A stretch of 64,000 bases of DNA from Paenibacillus sp. AN1007 (lineage in GTDB: Bacteria > Bacillota > Bacilli > Paenibacillales > Paenibacillaceae), in assembly GCF_040702995.1 (NCBI RefSeq), contig NZ_CP159992.1, positions 3,807,501 through 3,871,500 on the forward strand, given 5' to 3'. The notes under the pieces are model-generated. The model was not told the DNA's origin. It did not search any database and saw only the letters and a program-made list of their open reading frames with translations. Positions 17,988-27,584 of the stretch are shown piece after piece. Made by a program: the position numbers and the translations under genes. The stretch's first letter is position 1; the number at the start of each line of letters is the position of its first letter.

Positions 17988-18039
17988 AAAAAGAGGCAAG
18001 TTCCAGATACTACTCAGGAACTTGCCTCTTGGCCGTTTA
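17988..18039. repeat. Terminator repeat, copy A
   Basis: A perfect 14-bp stem AAGAGGCAAGTTCC / GGAACTTGCCTCTT has a loop AGATACTACTCA and ends GGCCGTTTA. It terminates spoVR on the plus strand and the toxin gene on the minus strand. A near-identical copy lies at 18714-18764 in the same orientation. Confidence 0.9.
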
Positions 18040-18057
18040 TACATGATTTTCCGAAGA

Positions 18058-18336
18058 CTAGAATCTATATTTGCGATTCATCGCACCATGCTTAAAAGAC
18101 GTAATTACATAGCGTTCACCGCTTTCCATTACTTTGTAAGACACAACGTAACGATCCACGATACAATAATATGTATTGTGGTACTCACGGGATGGCATTA
18201 ATGTACCCATGGTAACCACCTTTTGTTCCACTCTACGAATCAAATTAACCTTATACTCCATCGTTTCTTGATCTGTAAAATGTTCACTCTTGATCTGACG
18301 AAGTCGGTTCATCGCCGTTGCGGTCCATTGAACCAT
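18058..18336 (-). CDS. RelE/ParE-type toxin
   Basis: This 92-residue basic protein has the size and pattern of a RelE/ParE toxin: an N-terminal helix-rich part (TATAMNRLRQIKSEHF, then EYKVNLIRRVEQKV) followed by strands with YYCIVDRYVVSYKV and RYVITSFKHG. RelE members cleave mRNA on the ribosome and ParE members poison gyrase; I cannot tell which applies. The ATG at 18336 lies three bases after the antitoxin stop; a TTG directly before it is an alternative. It is co-transcribed with the upstream antitoxin. Confidence 0.7.
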   Translation of the reverse strand: MVQWTATAMNRLRQIKSEHFTDQETMEYKVNLIRRVEQKVVTMGTLMPSREYHNTYYCIVDRYVVSYKVMESGERYVITSFKHGAMNRKYRF

Positions 18337-18339
18337 CAA

Positions 18340-18573
18340 TTACAGCTCACCACGCTTCACCAGTTCAATCAGGTCATCTGTTGAATACAGCTTGCCTTGC
18401 TCGATGTCTTTCTCGGATGCTTCAATCATTTGTCTTATTTCCGGATCAAAATCCAACTCATCCACCGGGTTATACACTTCATATTCCAGGCCTGCAATAC
18501 GAATAAATTCCTTATGATCTTTCTTATAGGATTCAATGACGGTGCCATCAGGAGCTTTCAGACTAAAGTTCAT
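18340..18573 (-). CDS. Antitoxin of the RelE/ParE-type module
   Basis: This 77-residue acidic protein precedes the toxin, as usual for type II modules. It has a strand-rich N-terminus (SLKAPDGTVIESY) and a helical acidic C-terminus with PEIRQMIEASEKDIEQ and STDDLIELVKRGEL, suited to wrapping a basic toxin. No classical DNA-binding motif stands out. AAAGGAGG lies nine bases before the ATG at 18573. The assignment rests on size, charge, order and spacing and not on a named family. Confidence 0.65.
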   Translation of the reverse strand: MNFSLKAPDGTVIESYKKDHKEFIRIAGLEYEVYNPVDELDFDPEIRQMIEASEKDIEQGKLYSTDDLIELVKRGEL

Positions 18574-18629
18574 TCCTTGCAACCTCCTTTGATGAAATTA
18601 CAACATCTTCTCGCGAAATATTTAATCTG

Positions 18630-18635
18630 ATTATA
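18630..18635 (-). promoter_or_regulatory. Extended -10 of the toxin-antitoxin promoter
   Basis: TGC-TATAAT on the minus strand is an extended -10, with a weak -35 TTAGTT 17 bases upstream. It lies about 57 bases before the antitoxin ATG. Confidence 0.6.
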
Positions 18636-18713
18636 GCATATAACCAAGTAAGAACTAATTCATACACTGTGATAATCCTGCATTTAATCATTTTTCATTT
18701 GTATCTTAGAACA

Positions 18714-18764
18714 AAAAAGAGGCAAGTTCCAGATACAATCCGGAACTTGCCTCTTGACCGTTTA
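18714..18764. repeat. Terminator repeat, copy B
   Basis: It carries the same 14-bp stem as copy A, with loop AGATACAATCC and tail GACCGTTTA. It ends exactly at the stop codon of the GGDEF-EAL gene. Both copies share about 45 of 51 positions, including bases outside the stem. Confidence 0.9.
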
Positions 18765-21245
18765 AACCGAATGAAACACCGTGTTACGTTCCCCCAGCAA
18801 ACGCAGGGGTACAAAGAAATTGTTTTCCACTTCGCTTGCCGGTAGAGGCCTACTGAAATAATATCCTTGAATCTCCCTGCAGTCATTCTGCATTAGAATA
18901 TCAAGCTGTCCTTTCGTTTCAATGCCTTCGGCGATCACTTCCATCTTGAGATTCTGGGCCATCGAGATAATTGTAGCTACAATGGCCTGATCACTGTGAC
19001 TTTCGGTAATATCCGTGACAAAGGAACGATCAATCTTGAGTTTGTGAATCGGGAAGTGTTTGAGATAGCTCAGCGAGCTGTATCCCGTGCCGAAATCATC
19101 CAGACTGATCTTCACACCCAGAGCAGACAGCTCGTTCAGAATGGCCGTGGAGACCGCTGCATCCATCATCATGCTCTCCGTAATCTCCAGCTCCAGATAT
19201 TTGGCTTCCAGCCCTGTCTCGCTTAACGCGTTCTGAACCTGCTCCACCAGGTTCGACTGGTGGAATTGCTGGCTGGACAAGTTCACAGACACCGGTATGA
19301 GTGGCCCGCCGCTGGCATGCCACAGCTTCATCTGCCTGCAGGCTTCACGAAGCGTCCAGTTGCCAATCTCATAGATCAAGCCTGTCTCCTCGGCCAGCGG
19401 GATAAATACATTCGGTGCAAGCAGTCCTTTAAGCGGGTGTCTCCAGCGAATCAGGGCTTCGACGCCAATCATTCGGCTGTCCTGCGTGCGAATCTGGGGT
19501 TGATAGTACAGCACCATCTCATTGCGCTCCAGTGCTTTCCGCAGATAGCCTTCCAGCTCAATTCGTTCATAGAGTTCCGAGTCAAGCTGCGCGGTATAGA
19601 ACTGGTACCCGTTCTTGCCATTTTTCTTCACTTCATACATGGCAGAGTCCGCATGTTTAATCAGGGCATCTGTCCCCGCCCCATGTTCAGGATACATGGC
19701 AATACCGATGCTGGCTGTAACGTAAAAATCATTTTCCTTCAAACGATACGGCTGCTGTATCGATTCAACGATTTTTTCCGCAAGCTGAATGATTCGCTTC
19801 TCGTTCGCCTGGTCCCCGGTGACCACCATGGTGAACTCATCTCCGCCCATTCGAGCCAGTGTGACATCAGCGGCAGCCTGAGGATGGGAAGCTTCAATGG
19901 TGCTTACAATTCGGTCGCTGACTTCCTTCAAGAATACGTCTCCAATCGAATGACCGAGAGAATCATTAATCATCTTGAAACGGTCGATATCCATAACCAT
20001 AACCGCAAATCTGGCTTGTTTTCTCCCGCAGACATGGATCGTTTCAGCCAGCACTTCATCCAGCTTGCGACGATTAGGCAGTCCGGTGAGCGGGTCGTGC
20101 AGCGCCTGATGACGTATCTTTTCCTGAGCCTGTGCCTCTTCCGTAATATCTTTAATCAGAATATGGCTTCCAACATGCGTTTCATCAATAATAACCGGAA
20201 TGACGGCAATGCTTAGGTCGAGAAGTTCATTCTGTCCATTTTTCATTTTGGCCATATAAAGTCTCTGTTCCAGTTCCTGATTGTCCCACTCGTGAACGGT
20301 ATGCTTATTCGCACACTGTACATTAATCTGCTCTACGATCTCGCCAACCGGACGGTTGATCATCTTTTTCTCGGAATATCCCGTTATGGTGGTGACTGCA
20401 GCGTTGATGCCTTTAATGATCCCATCTCTGTCCACAGAGATGATAGCATCCGAATGATTATGGTACAGCGCTTGATACCACTGTTCGTTCTCACGAATAC
20501 GCTGATCCTTCTGAGACATCCGCTGATTGATGAAATTACCAAATATGGTGAGTCCAATCGCAATAAATGAACCTGCTGTAATCAGATAAGCAAGAACCTC
20601 TGCCTCCATTTGTCTGCTCAAGCTCTCAGGAATCACCGCAGTTTGATGGAAATCTGCGGCGGCCATCCCGGTATAGTGCATGCCTGTAATGCCCAGACCC
20701 ATAATAAATCCGCTGCCAATTTTGTAAACCCAATCGCGCTTCGAGTCCCGGCGGTTAAAATAAAACATAAGCCACAGTGCGGCAAACGAAGCAACGGCTG
20801 CAATAAGAATCGATAAAGATACAAGAGCAGGCTTGTACGTCACAGTAATTGACATCGCCGCCATTCCTACGTAATGCATGGAGGTAATGCCTGTTGTCAT
20901 CAGCAGCCCCGCAATCACGAGCCTGCTGATTTTATTGGACTGACGGCCGGCGAAATCCAGTGCTACCCCCGATGCAGCAATTGCAAGCAAAACGGACAAA
21001 ATGACTTGATCTGTGGAATAAGAAACGTGCATAGGCAGCACAAAAGCAAGCATGCCAACAAAGTGCATCGACCAGATGCCAAGCCCCATGGAGACTGCCC
21101 CGCATACGACCCACAGGTGACGTGCCTTTCCACTCGTCAAAGATACACGGCCTGCAAGATCAAGTGCCGCATAAGAGGCTAGCGATGCAATGATATAGGA
21201 TAAAATAACAAGTTGTAGATTGTACGTGCCATGTATGTGCTCCAC
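18762..21245 (-). CDS. MHYT-PAS-GGDEF-EAL cyclic-di-GMP enzyme
   Basis: This 827-residue membrane protein has an MHYT sensor (residues about 8-240), with three repeats carrying MHFVGM, MHYVGM and MHYTGM, each able to bind copper or a gas ligand in relatives. A PAS domain follows (about 265-385), then GGDEF (about 390-555) with an intact MGGDEF site, then EAL (about 565-810) with intact VEALIRW, DDFGTGYSS and EGIE motifs. Both synthesis and breakdown of c-di-GMP are therefore possible. The start is GTG with AAAGGA upstream. A terminator-like hairpin lies 50 bases before the start. Confidence 0.95.
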   Translation of the reverse strand: MEHIHGTYNLQLVILSYIIASLASYAALDLAGRVSLTSGKARHLWVVCGAVSMGLGIWSMHFVGMLAFVLPMHVSYSTDQVILSVLLAIAASGVALDFAGRQSNKISRLVIAGLLMTTGITSMHYVGMAAMSITVTYKPALVSLSILIAAVASFAALWLMFYFNRRDSKRDWVYKIGSGFIMGLGITGMHYTGMAAADFHQTAVIPESLSRQMEAEVLAYLITAGSFIAIGLTIFGNFINQRMSQKDQRIRENEQWYQALYHNHSDAIISVDRDGIIKGINAAVTTITGYSEKKMINRPVGEIVEQINVQCANKHTVHEWDNQELEQRLYMAKMKNGQNELLDLSIAVIPVIIDETHVGSHILIKDITEEAQAQEKIRHQALHDPLTGLPNRRKLDEVLAETIHVCGRKQARFAVMVMDIDRFKMINDSLGHSIGDVFLKEVSDRIVSTIEASHPQAAADVTLARMGGDEFTMVVTGDQANEKRIIQLAEKIVESIQQPYRLKENDFYVTASIGIAMYPEHGAGTDALIKHADSAMYEVKKNGKNGYQFYTAQLDSELYERIELEGYLRKALERNEMVLYYQPQIRTQDSRMIGVEALIRWRHPLKGLLAPNVFIPLAEETGLIYEIGNWTLREACRQMKLWHASGGPLIPVSVNLSSQQFHQSNLVEQVQNALSETGLEAKYLELEITESMMMDAAVSTAILNELSALGVKISLDDFGTGYSSLSYLKHFPIHKLKIDRSFVTDITESHSDQAIVATIISMAQNLKMEVIAEGIETKGQLDILMQNDCREIQGYYFSRPLPASEVENNFFVPLRLLGERNTVFHSV

Positions 21246-21292
21246 TCACTCTGTCCTTTCAGTCGGGCGATCTCCGTATGTATGTTAAAAGT

Positions 21293-21331
21293 AAAAAAGA
21301 AGCGAGTGCGCTGTCTGGATGACAGGCACTC
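21293..21331 (-). terminator. Terminator between the xylanase and the GGDEF-EAL gene
   Basis: On the minus strand GAGTGC-CTGTC-ATCCA-GACAG-C-GCACTC is followed by GCTTCTTTTTT. It lies about 210 bases after the xylanase stop and 50 bases before the GTG, so it may end the xylanase transcript or act as an attenuator in the leader of the c-di-GMP gene. Confidence 0.75.
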
Positions 21332-21538
21332 CCTCCGTATCATTTGACTTTGCGACCAGCGACTTAGTCATAAACCATTCGGCATACATTAGAAACCCGC
21401 TTATGATGAATGTCTATAGTCTAAACGTCCCAGCCCTATAAATCAACACTTATTTCCAGAAACACAGCTTGTTTAAACCTGACTTCCTCATTTGAAGTGT
21501 TTCATTAAACGCCTGAATCCGGTGCATCGTCGGCCGCT

Positions 21539-24500
21539 TTATTTTTTCACCAGCAGCAGACTGCCAAACCCAGATGTGTCGCGATATGAATTGCCCGAAG
21601 GATCACTCCACATGAACACACTGCTGCGCTTGCCATCCCCTGCACCGTCATCATTCACCTGCAGATCAAAACCAATCCACCTGCTCTGCTTGGAGCTGAC
21701 ATTCTCGAGTGGAATAGCTGCCTCGATCACATACCCGTCCTTGGTCAGACGAGCACTCGATTTGAACTGCTCCTTGCGGGCATTGCCTCCATAGGAAATT
21801 TCATTGTCGAAGTTCACCCGGTATTGGGCGTCATCGTCCTCATAACTGCTCGTTTGGTTTTTGTTCAGATCAATGAACAACTCAATGGAGTCCTGTTCAT
21901 GTGCATTCGCACTTTTTTTGCTGAGCAGCGGATCTGTGACTTGAGCAAGTACGTAGAGATATTTCTCATCCCAGAGCAGCTTCGCCTTGGCCTTAGCACC
22001 AGAATCTCCTGCGACCTTAACATCCGTTGAGATCGTTACAGCTTTTTTCCACTGCTTATCTTCTTTACCGTCCACTACCGGAGTTCCGTACGTAACTTTT
22101 ACCTGTTTCAATACAGGGCCCAATTTGAGCTTGCCCCGGCTTTCCTTTTTCTGCGGCTGCTGATTATTTGTATCGTTCCAGACAATGATTGAAGTTTTAC
22201 CGTCAGCTTGTTTATCCGTAATGCGGAAATCCAGAGACAGTACTTTGCCTTCGGTCAGATCAGCTGAGGAGAAGGGCAGGGATGCATACACAACATATCC
22301 CGATTTATTCTCTTTCACCTGATACAGCTTCTGATCTTTGCCTTTGCCGCCATCCCGGTTAAAGATATAATGCCCGTCCTTTGGCGTACTGGTTTTCTTG
22401 CCGGATGTCAGCTCTTCCGGACTGACAAAGACCTCTACCTGGTCACCCTTGAAAAGTGTGGCATCTTTTACGTCAATACGCAGGTTCAGTTTTTTGCCAT
22501 CCCATAACGTCTTCACTTCACCTGTAGTGCCTGCTGTGCCTTCAATGACATGCGAGAATGGCTGTGCCTTGACAGCTCCCCATAGAATATCCTCCTGTCC
22601 TTTGCGATCAGGCAGGGATACTTTCGACTGAGCTGCTGTCCACTCATTTCGATATACAGGCAGGGAGGCCGGGTCCACCAGTGCCCAGTAAGCCGGTTTG
22701 GCTTTCAGCTTGCGATCAAACAGAAGTGGTGCATCCTTTCTTCCTTTGACAGGGAAATCATCCAACCAAGTACCGTCGTCGGCAAGTCCCCATAACGTCA
22801 CACTGTCCATAACACCACGATCGTCAAACTCTTTGAACAGGTCAAACAGCGCACGATAACGATACGCCTGCTCCAGCATCATCTCATCCGTTACAGGTTT
22901 CTCCTGCTCGGAGTTTCCGGAATAGATCGACATATCCAGCTCTGTCACTTGAATATGAACGCCCAGAGCTGCAGCCCGGTTGAATGCTTCACGAATTTGT
23001 TTCACATCCGGTCCGTACATAGACACATGCATCTGAAATCCGATGGCATCAATCGGTGTACCTTTGGCCAGCAGCTTCTCTACAAGCTTGACCATATCGT
23101 TCATTTTGCTGACACTGCCCTCAATACCGTAATCATTGATCACCAATACCGCATCAGGATCAGCCTCGCGAGCGTAACGGAAAGCCAGTTCAATGTAATC
23201 ACTGTCATCGCCGTCGCCATCTACATCACCAATAATATCCCGCCATTTCGAATTGCTCGCCTGATCACGCAGACCGCCGCCGTCCGAAATGACTTCATTG
23301 ACAACATCCCACGTGTGCACTTTGCCTTTGTAGCGGCTCACAATCGTTTGGATATGTGTTTTCATGCGCTTCAGAAGCTGCTCACGCGTAGCAGGCTTCG
23401 ATGGATCATTCGGATCCGTAAAGAACCAGTCCGGCACTTGACTGTGCCACAGCAGCGTATGACCTCTTACCTCCATATCGTTCGCCGCAGCAAAGTTAAC
23501 CAGTCGATCCGCTTCAGACCAGACAAAGTTGCCTTCTGTTGGCTGCATTGCATCCATTTTCATAAAGTTGCCTGCAGTAATACTCTTGAAATGTTTCTTG
23601 AGCAGATCCGAGTGTGGGTCCTGTGGATCGAGAGCTGTCTGGTCAATCGCCGCACCCAGCGCATAAGACGTACCCAGCGTTTTAGCCAAGTCCGGAATAT
23701 CCTGCTCAATCGCAATCGCTTCTGTCGCTGTAATCTGCACATCATCGATATAGAACGGAATGGTATCTGTTTCGGTCACTTCCGAAGACTGCTTCCAAGG
23801 TGTTTCGGCGTACATCCGCAATCCGCTTACACCTGTACTTTCTGCCGGCACGATGATATCTGCTTCGATTTTTTTCCACTGGCCTTTGTTCAGCGTAGTG
23901 GAAGCAAAAGTGGCATACTCCAGCTTAGCCGCATCACCGTTAAACTCCTTTTCCAGAGAGCCGTTGATCACCTGTGATGCTGGTCCTTCATCATACATTG
24001 CCCAGAAGGAGACATGAACTGTACTTCCCTTTTGCAAGTAAGGCAGCACCTCTACCAGCGGTCCGTGGTAAGTTTCCGTTCGGGAGGAGGTTTTCAAACT
24101 GCGGTTACTATTGTGTCCGATGCCGCTGACTACCTCCAGCTTCTCCGTACCGCGAGGCTTCCATTTTCCGATATTCCCATCTTCAAAATCAGCGTTAAAC
24201 AAAGCTTTGCCCGGTTCTCCTGGTATACCCGGGTTCTCTGGGGCAGGCTTCACAAGCCGGATCTGGAACTCATCTAAAAAGTATGCAGCAGCTGCATCTG
24301 TGCTCTCCAGATACAGCTGCAGTCCGCTTCCCTGCTCATAGCTGTACTGACCCTGCAGCTTCACCCACTTTTGATCGGTTACCTGCTCGGCTGCGTTAAC
24401 CTGATCGTACTGCGTATCCCCGCTGCCATCACGGCGTTCTACGGTGAATTTCAGATCAGCCGGTGCTGAACCTGCAGTCAGTTTCACATAACCGGAGATT

Positions 24501-24799
24501 TCTACAACTGCATTTTTGTTTACCACGTCTGTTAATGATAGGGAGGGTCCATTCCAGGCTTCCGTACGGCCTGTGGTTTGAAGGGAGTGTTTCCCTTGAT
24601 AAGCCTGATCTCCATTCACTTCTACCTTCGCTGCCCCCCGGGCTGTCCAGCCTTGAGTCGTACCGTCTTCAAACGAATGAGACAACAGAATATCACCTGC
24701 ATTTGCTGCGCTTGCCTTCCCTTCTCCTGCTCCGATTCCTGGAAGCAAGCTCAAGATCATCACGGCTGCCAAGCATAACCTCAACCATTTTCCCCGCAC
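21539..24799 (-). CDS. Secreted modular GH10 endo-1,4-beta-xylanase
   Basis: This 1086-residue extracellular enzyme cuts the backbone of xylan. Residues 1-31 are a signal peptide ending near GKASAA. Two CBM22 modules follow (about 33-175 and 195-360), each with a SFEDGTTQGWTARG or DFEDGNIGKWKPRG start. The GH10 domain (about 370-735) has acid/base Glu in TWDVVNEVI and nucleophile Glu in QVTELDMS. Two CBM9-type modules close the protein. There are no SLH repeats, so it is released and not anchored. The start is GTG, preceded by AAGGAGGAG. A LacI-type operator and a lacI gene lie upstream. Confidence 0.96.
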   Translation of the reverse strand: MRGKWLRLCLAAVMILSLLPGIGAGEGKASAANAGDILLSHSFEDGTTQGWTARGAAKVEVNGDQAYQGKHSLQTTGRTEAWNGPSLSLTDVVNKNAVVEISGYVKLTAGSAPADLKFTVERRDGSGDTQYDQVNAAEQVTDQKWVKLQGQYSYEQGSGLQLYLESTDAAAAYFLDEFQIRLVKPAPENPGIPGEPGKALFNADFEDGNIGKWKPRGTEKLEVVSGIGHNSNRSLKTSSRTETYHGPLVEVLPYLQKGSTVHVSFWAMYDEGPASQVINGSLEKEFNGDAAKLEYATFASTTLNKGQWKKIEADIIVPAESTGVSGLRMYAETPWKQSSEVTETDTIPFYIDDVQITATEAIAIEQDIPDLAKTLGTSYALGAAIDQTALDPQDPHSDLLKKHFKSITAGNFMKMDAMQPTEGNFVWSEADRLVNFAAANDMEVRGHTLLWHSQVPDWFFTDPNDPSKPATREQLLKRMKTHIQTIVSRYKGKVHTWDVVNEVISDGGGLRDQASNSKWRDIIGDVDGDGDDSDYIELAFRYAREADPDAVLVINDYGIEGSVSKMNDMVKLVEKLLAKGTPIDAIGFQMHVSMYGPDVKQIREAFNRAAALGVHIQVTELDMSIYSGNSEQEKPVTDEMMLEQAYRYRALFDLFKEFDDRGVMDSVTLWGLADDGTWLDDFPVKGRKDAPLLFDRKLKAKPAYWALVDPASLPVYRNEWTAAQSKVSLPDRKGQEDILWGAVKAQPFSHVIEGTAGTTGEVKTLWDGKKLNLRIDVKDATLFKGDQVEVFVSPEELTSGKKTSTPKDGHYIFNRDGGKGKDQKLYQVKENKSGYVVYASLPFSSADLTEGKVLSLDFRITDKQADGKTSIIVWNDTNNQQPQKKESRGKLKLGPVLKQVKVTYGTPVVDGKEDKQWKKAVTISTDVKVAGDSGAKAKAKLLWDEKYLYVLAQVTDPLLSKKSANAHEQDSIELFIDLNKNQTSSYEDDDAQYRVNFDNEISYGGNARKEQFKSSARLTKDGYVIEAAIPLENVSSKQSRWIGFDLQVNDDGAGDGKRSSVFMWSDPSGNSYRDTSGFGSLLLVKK

Positions 24800-25018
24800 G
24801 TAAACTCCTCCTTGTCAATTTCATCATCCATCCTGTAACGCAGTCAAACATCAGGCATTTCACGACACACTTCTGCATGCATGGATTTCCTCTGCTGGTC
24901 TGTTCGCTGGCAGCTGCTCACGCTGCTGCACGGATGGGATCAGGAACATTCAATGCACGGTCCTTAACCTCCTCAAGTGAGCCTTATAGCGCCCTGGAGA
25001 ACCTGCTTCACACCAAAA

Positions 25019-25053
25019 GTAAGCGGTTACATAATCAAATTTATGTCATTGTA
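25019..25053 (-). promoter_or_regulatory. LacI-type operator near the xylanase promoter
   Basis: GTAAGCGGTTAC (25019-25030) is a CG-centred dyad of the LacI kind with one mismatched pair. It lies just downstream of a candidate -10 TACAAT (25048-25053, minus strand), so a bound repressor would block the xylanase transcript. The rest of the 370-base gap between the xylanase start and the lacI gene shows no gene. Confidence 0.5.
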
Positions 25054-25156
25054 CCTTTAACTGTAAATATGGAAATTTAGTGTCCAACCCCCTCTTTTTA
25101 TACTTCTGACTGTTAACGATGCCTTTTTCACTCCAACTTCACGTTATATTCTGGCA

Positions 25157-25186
25157 CTAAAAAAAAGCACAGCCTAAGGCTGTGCA
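25157..25186 (-). terminator. Terminator overlapping the lacI stop codon
   Basis: The stem GCACAGCC-TTA-GGCTGTGC (25167-25185) is followed by eight T on the minus strand. The TAG stop (25174-25176) lies inside the hairpin. Confidence 0.88.
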
Positions 25187-26205
25187 GGTACTTCCTGATC
25201 CGCTTCATTTACTGGCGCCGTTGTCTGGCGGATAATTAAATTTGATGGCTCCGTCACGACAGGCGGTGTATAAGATGGATTCTCAACCATAGCAATCAGA
25301 TATTCAATGGCTCGAATACCAATATTGTAAATATTCTGATTCACCGTGGTCAAACCTGGCTTAAACACTTCTGCATAATACGTGTTGTCGAATCCGACTA
25401 CAGAAATATCTTCCGGCACCCGGAAGCCATGTTTCTCAATCTCATGGATTGCGCCAAAGGCAGACATATCTGATGCACAGATTACTCCTGTAGGCTGTTC
25501 CCGCAGCGCCAACAAACGACGCGCTGCCTTCGCACCCCCATCAAAGGAATAGTCACAGACTTCCAGATAGATCGTTGCATACGGAATGCCGCATAGACGC
25601 AGCCCCTCCTTGTACCCATCCAGACGCAGATTGGCTACAGCAGGTCCCAGCGTACCTGAGATATAAGCAATCTTGCGATGCCCCAGCTCATAGAGATGTT
25701 TGACTGCCATCGCGACGCCGTTAACATTATCTGTTGTAATATATCCTGCACGTTTGCCGAACAGGTCAGTATCAATAAACATCGTCGGAATCTCTGCAGT
25801 GACCAATTCCTGAATACTTTTATTTTCCCGCCCTTCCCCGAAAACAACAACGCCATCCACGTTTCGGCTGCGGCAGTGCTTGATGAATGAATATGTAGGG
25901 TCATCAAATCGTGTTGATAATCGAACTAGATCATAACCGCTGTTTTCCAAAGCTGTTTTGATGCCTTCAAGTAATTCCGATACAAACGGGTTCGTAAACG
26001 GAACGGTAAGCAGCACACCCACTGTCCATGAACGGCGTTTAACCAGTCCACGTGCGACAACATTGGGTTGATATTTTAATAGTTCGATGGCTGTATTCAC
26101 TTTTTTACGTGTTTTTTCGCTAACATCCGGGTAATCATTCAACACTTTGGAAACGGTTGCAACTGATACGCCCGCCTCTTTGGCCACATCATGAATAGAA
26201 GCCAT
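25174..26205 (-). CDS. LacI family transcriptional regulator
   Basis: This 343-residue repressor has the LacI helix-turn-helix at residues 3-22 (SIHDVAKEAGVSVATVSKVL), a hinge with VVARGLVK and a periplasmic-binding-protein-like sugar domain (about 60-330) with SVVGFDN near the C-terminus. The ATG follows GAGGTG. It lies directly upstream of the xylanase on the same strand and a CG-centred operator is present at that promoter, so xylan sugar control is a reasonable inference. The ligand is unknown. Confidence 0.92.
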   Translation of the reverse strand: MASIHDVAKEAGVSVATVSKVLNDYPDVSEKTRKKVNTAIELLKYQPNVVARGLVKRRSWTVGVLLTVPFTNPFVSELLEGIKTALENSGYDLVRLSTRFDDPTYSFIKHCRSRNVDGVVVFGEGRENKSIQELVTAEIPTMFIDTDLFGKRAGYITTDNVNGVAMAVKHLYELGHRKIAYISGTLGPAVANLRLDGYKEGLRLCGIPYATIYLEVCDYSFDGGAKAARRLLALREQPTGVICASDMSAFGAIHEIEKHGFRVPEDISVVGFDNTYYAEVFKPGLTTVNQNIYNIGIRAIEYLIAMVENPSYTPPVVTEPSNLIIRQTTAPVNEADQEVPAQP

Positions 26206-26243
26206 CTAATCACCTCAACCTCTTTATGAATCCCCTGTCTCCG

Positions 26244-26286
26244 GTTATATTGTCTATAACATCGGCAGGTTTGTCTACCCATTATA
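26244..26286 (-). promoter_or_regulatory. lacI promoter -10 and downstream dyad
   Basis: TATAAT (26281-26286, minus strand) precedes the lacI gene by 76 bases. A perfect dyad GTTATA-N5-TATAAC (26244-26260) lies just downstream, about where a repressor would block elongation. It lacks the CG centre of LacI operators, so another protein may bind. Confidence 0.45.
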
Positions 26287-26334
26287 GCTTATTACAGCCC
26301 GAAACGGTATGGGAGGTTCATGCGGACTCGGAGC

Positions 26335-27348
26335 TTACTTATCCTGCTGCTGTTCGAGTTTTTTCAAGTCCGCTGCAAGCCTCTCCATAGCCGTCGCAAA
26401 AACGGCAAGCTCGGACGAACGTGAAGCCTGACTCCGTGCTCCGCTCGATGTGCGGGTAGATTCATGCTGTACTTTCCTTAATTTTTCCATGATTTGATCC
26501 AGGTTGGACTGGATTTTACTCTGCGCTTCTCTGGAGCTTGCCGCCAGTTTACGCACCTCGCTTGCGACCACTTCAAATCCACGTCCAAACTCTCCAGCAT
26601 GCGCTGCTTCAATGGCAGCGTTCAAGCCGACAAGATGACTTTGATCAGAAATTTCACGAATCAGCTCACCCATTTTTTCGATCTGCTGCATTTCTCCAGT
26701 CAATTCTTCCAGCAGCATATGCGCCTGATCCTGAGAAACGGCTGTTTCCTTCGCTACAGCGGAGATGGACACTGCATTTTCATTTAATTCTGTAATCATA
26801 CCCGTAAGCTCTTGGGTAATCTTCGTGATGGCCTGCAGTGTATGATCCTGATCCGCAGCAAGCTCCTCAAGCTGCTCTTTTTCCTGCTTTTCATAAGCTT
26901 CCAAAACCAGCTGCGAGTCCAGGTTGAACATTTTGCTCAGTGCATGTATAACGGGATGCCACGAAGCCGGAATGAGCTGCTGAAATATGTTCGTGGCAAT
27001 ATCCAGATAAACCATGTAAGCGCCCAGATAATAGTTAGCCGTTAGTCCAATGCGTGAATGTACCAGCCCAATGGTAATCCGCTGTTCAATATAGGCATCG
27101 TCGACAATCCCGTCCGTCATGGATAACCAGTACATCCGCTGCGTTTCCTTCAGCCGGTCAATATTGGAGAAACGGTCTATCAGTTCCATTAACTCAGGAT
27201 ACCTGCCGATGTGTTCATAGAAGTGATCAACCACTTCCTCAACGACTTTCTTGAAGACAGGCCGATGATCAGCAAGCAGTCTTAAATCCCCTACATCCAG
27301 CCCCACGTAATCCAGTTGTTTCTGTCTTTCTGCTGAAATACTGCTCAT
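26335..27348 (-). CDS. Globin-coupled sensor (HemAT-like aerotaxis transducer)
   Basis: This 337-residue soluble sensor has an N-terminal protoglobin-like domain (residues about 5-165), with the proximal His in [18 protein letters not shown], and a short methyl-accepting signalling domain (about 185-320) with the hairpin tip [20 protein letters not shown] and [15 protein letters not shown]. Members bind oxygen at heme and signal to CheA. The signalling domain is shorter than in Bacillus HemAT (about 430 residues), with fewer heptads, so it may not fit standard receptor arrays. No che genes are adjacent. Confidence 0.9.
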   Translation of the reverse strand: MSSISAERQKQLDYVGLDVGDLRLLADHRPVFKKVVEEVVDHFYEHIGRYPELMELIDRFSNIDRLKETQRMYWLSMTDGIVDDAYIEQRITIGLVHSRIGLTANYYLGAYMVYLDIATNIFQQLIPASWHPVIHALSKMFNLDSQLVLEAYEKQEKEQLEELAADQDHTLQAITKITQELTGMITELNENAVSISAVAKETAVSQDQAHMLLEELTGEMQQIEKMGELIREISDQSHLVGLNAAIEAAHAGEFGRGFEVVASEVRKLAASSREAQSKIQSNLDQIMEKLRKVQHESTRTSSGARSQASRSSELAVFATAMERLAADLKKLEQQQDK

Positions 27349-27510
27349 ATCAGATCAGATCAACTCCTTATCCACTTTTACTGCAAAATTAAAAAGATTT
27401 TAATTGATTATAGACTAAAATACCTAATCAAACATATACCCTAAGAACTATTTACCGTAGAACTAATCCTATTTTTGTTAATATTTGTTCATTTTTGATC
27501 TTTTCAATAT

Positions 27511-27563
27511 AAAAAGGCCCTGAATATGCTGTGAAGGAGCCTCACAACAAATCTTCAGGACCT
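27511..27563 (-). terminator. Terminator after prkA
   Basis: An outer stem AGG-CCTGAA / TTCAGG-CCT with one mismatch encloses an inner hairpin TGTGAGG...CCTTCACA, followed by T on the minus strand. Confidence 0.75.
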
Positions 27564-27584
27564 GATTCGGAATGGTGCGGCAGG

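Noticed and set aside
21332..21538. c-di-GMP riboswitch upstream of the GGDEF-EAL gene
   Set aside because: Only a CGCAAAG heptamer matches. The GCAAACC element, the GAAA loop and the closing helix of the class I consensus are not there. I kept only the terminator.
22949..23977. A 342-codon plus-strand open frame
   Set aside because: It lies opposite the xylanase catalytic domain, with abnormal His/Arg/Cys content and no domain pattern.
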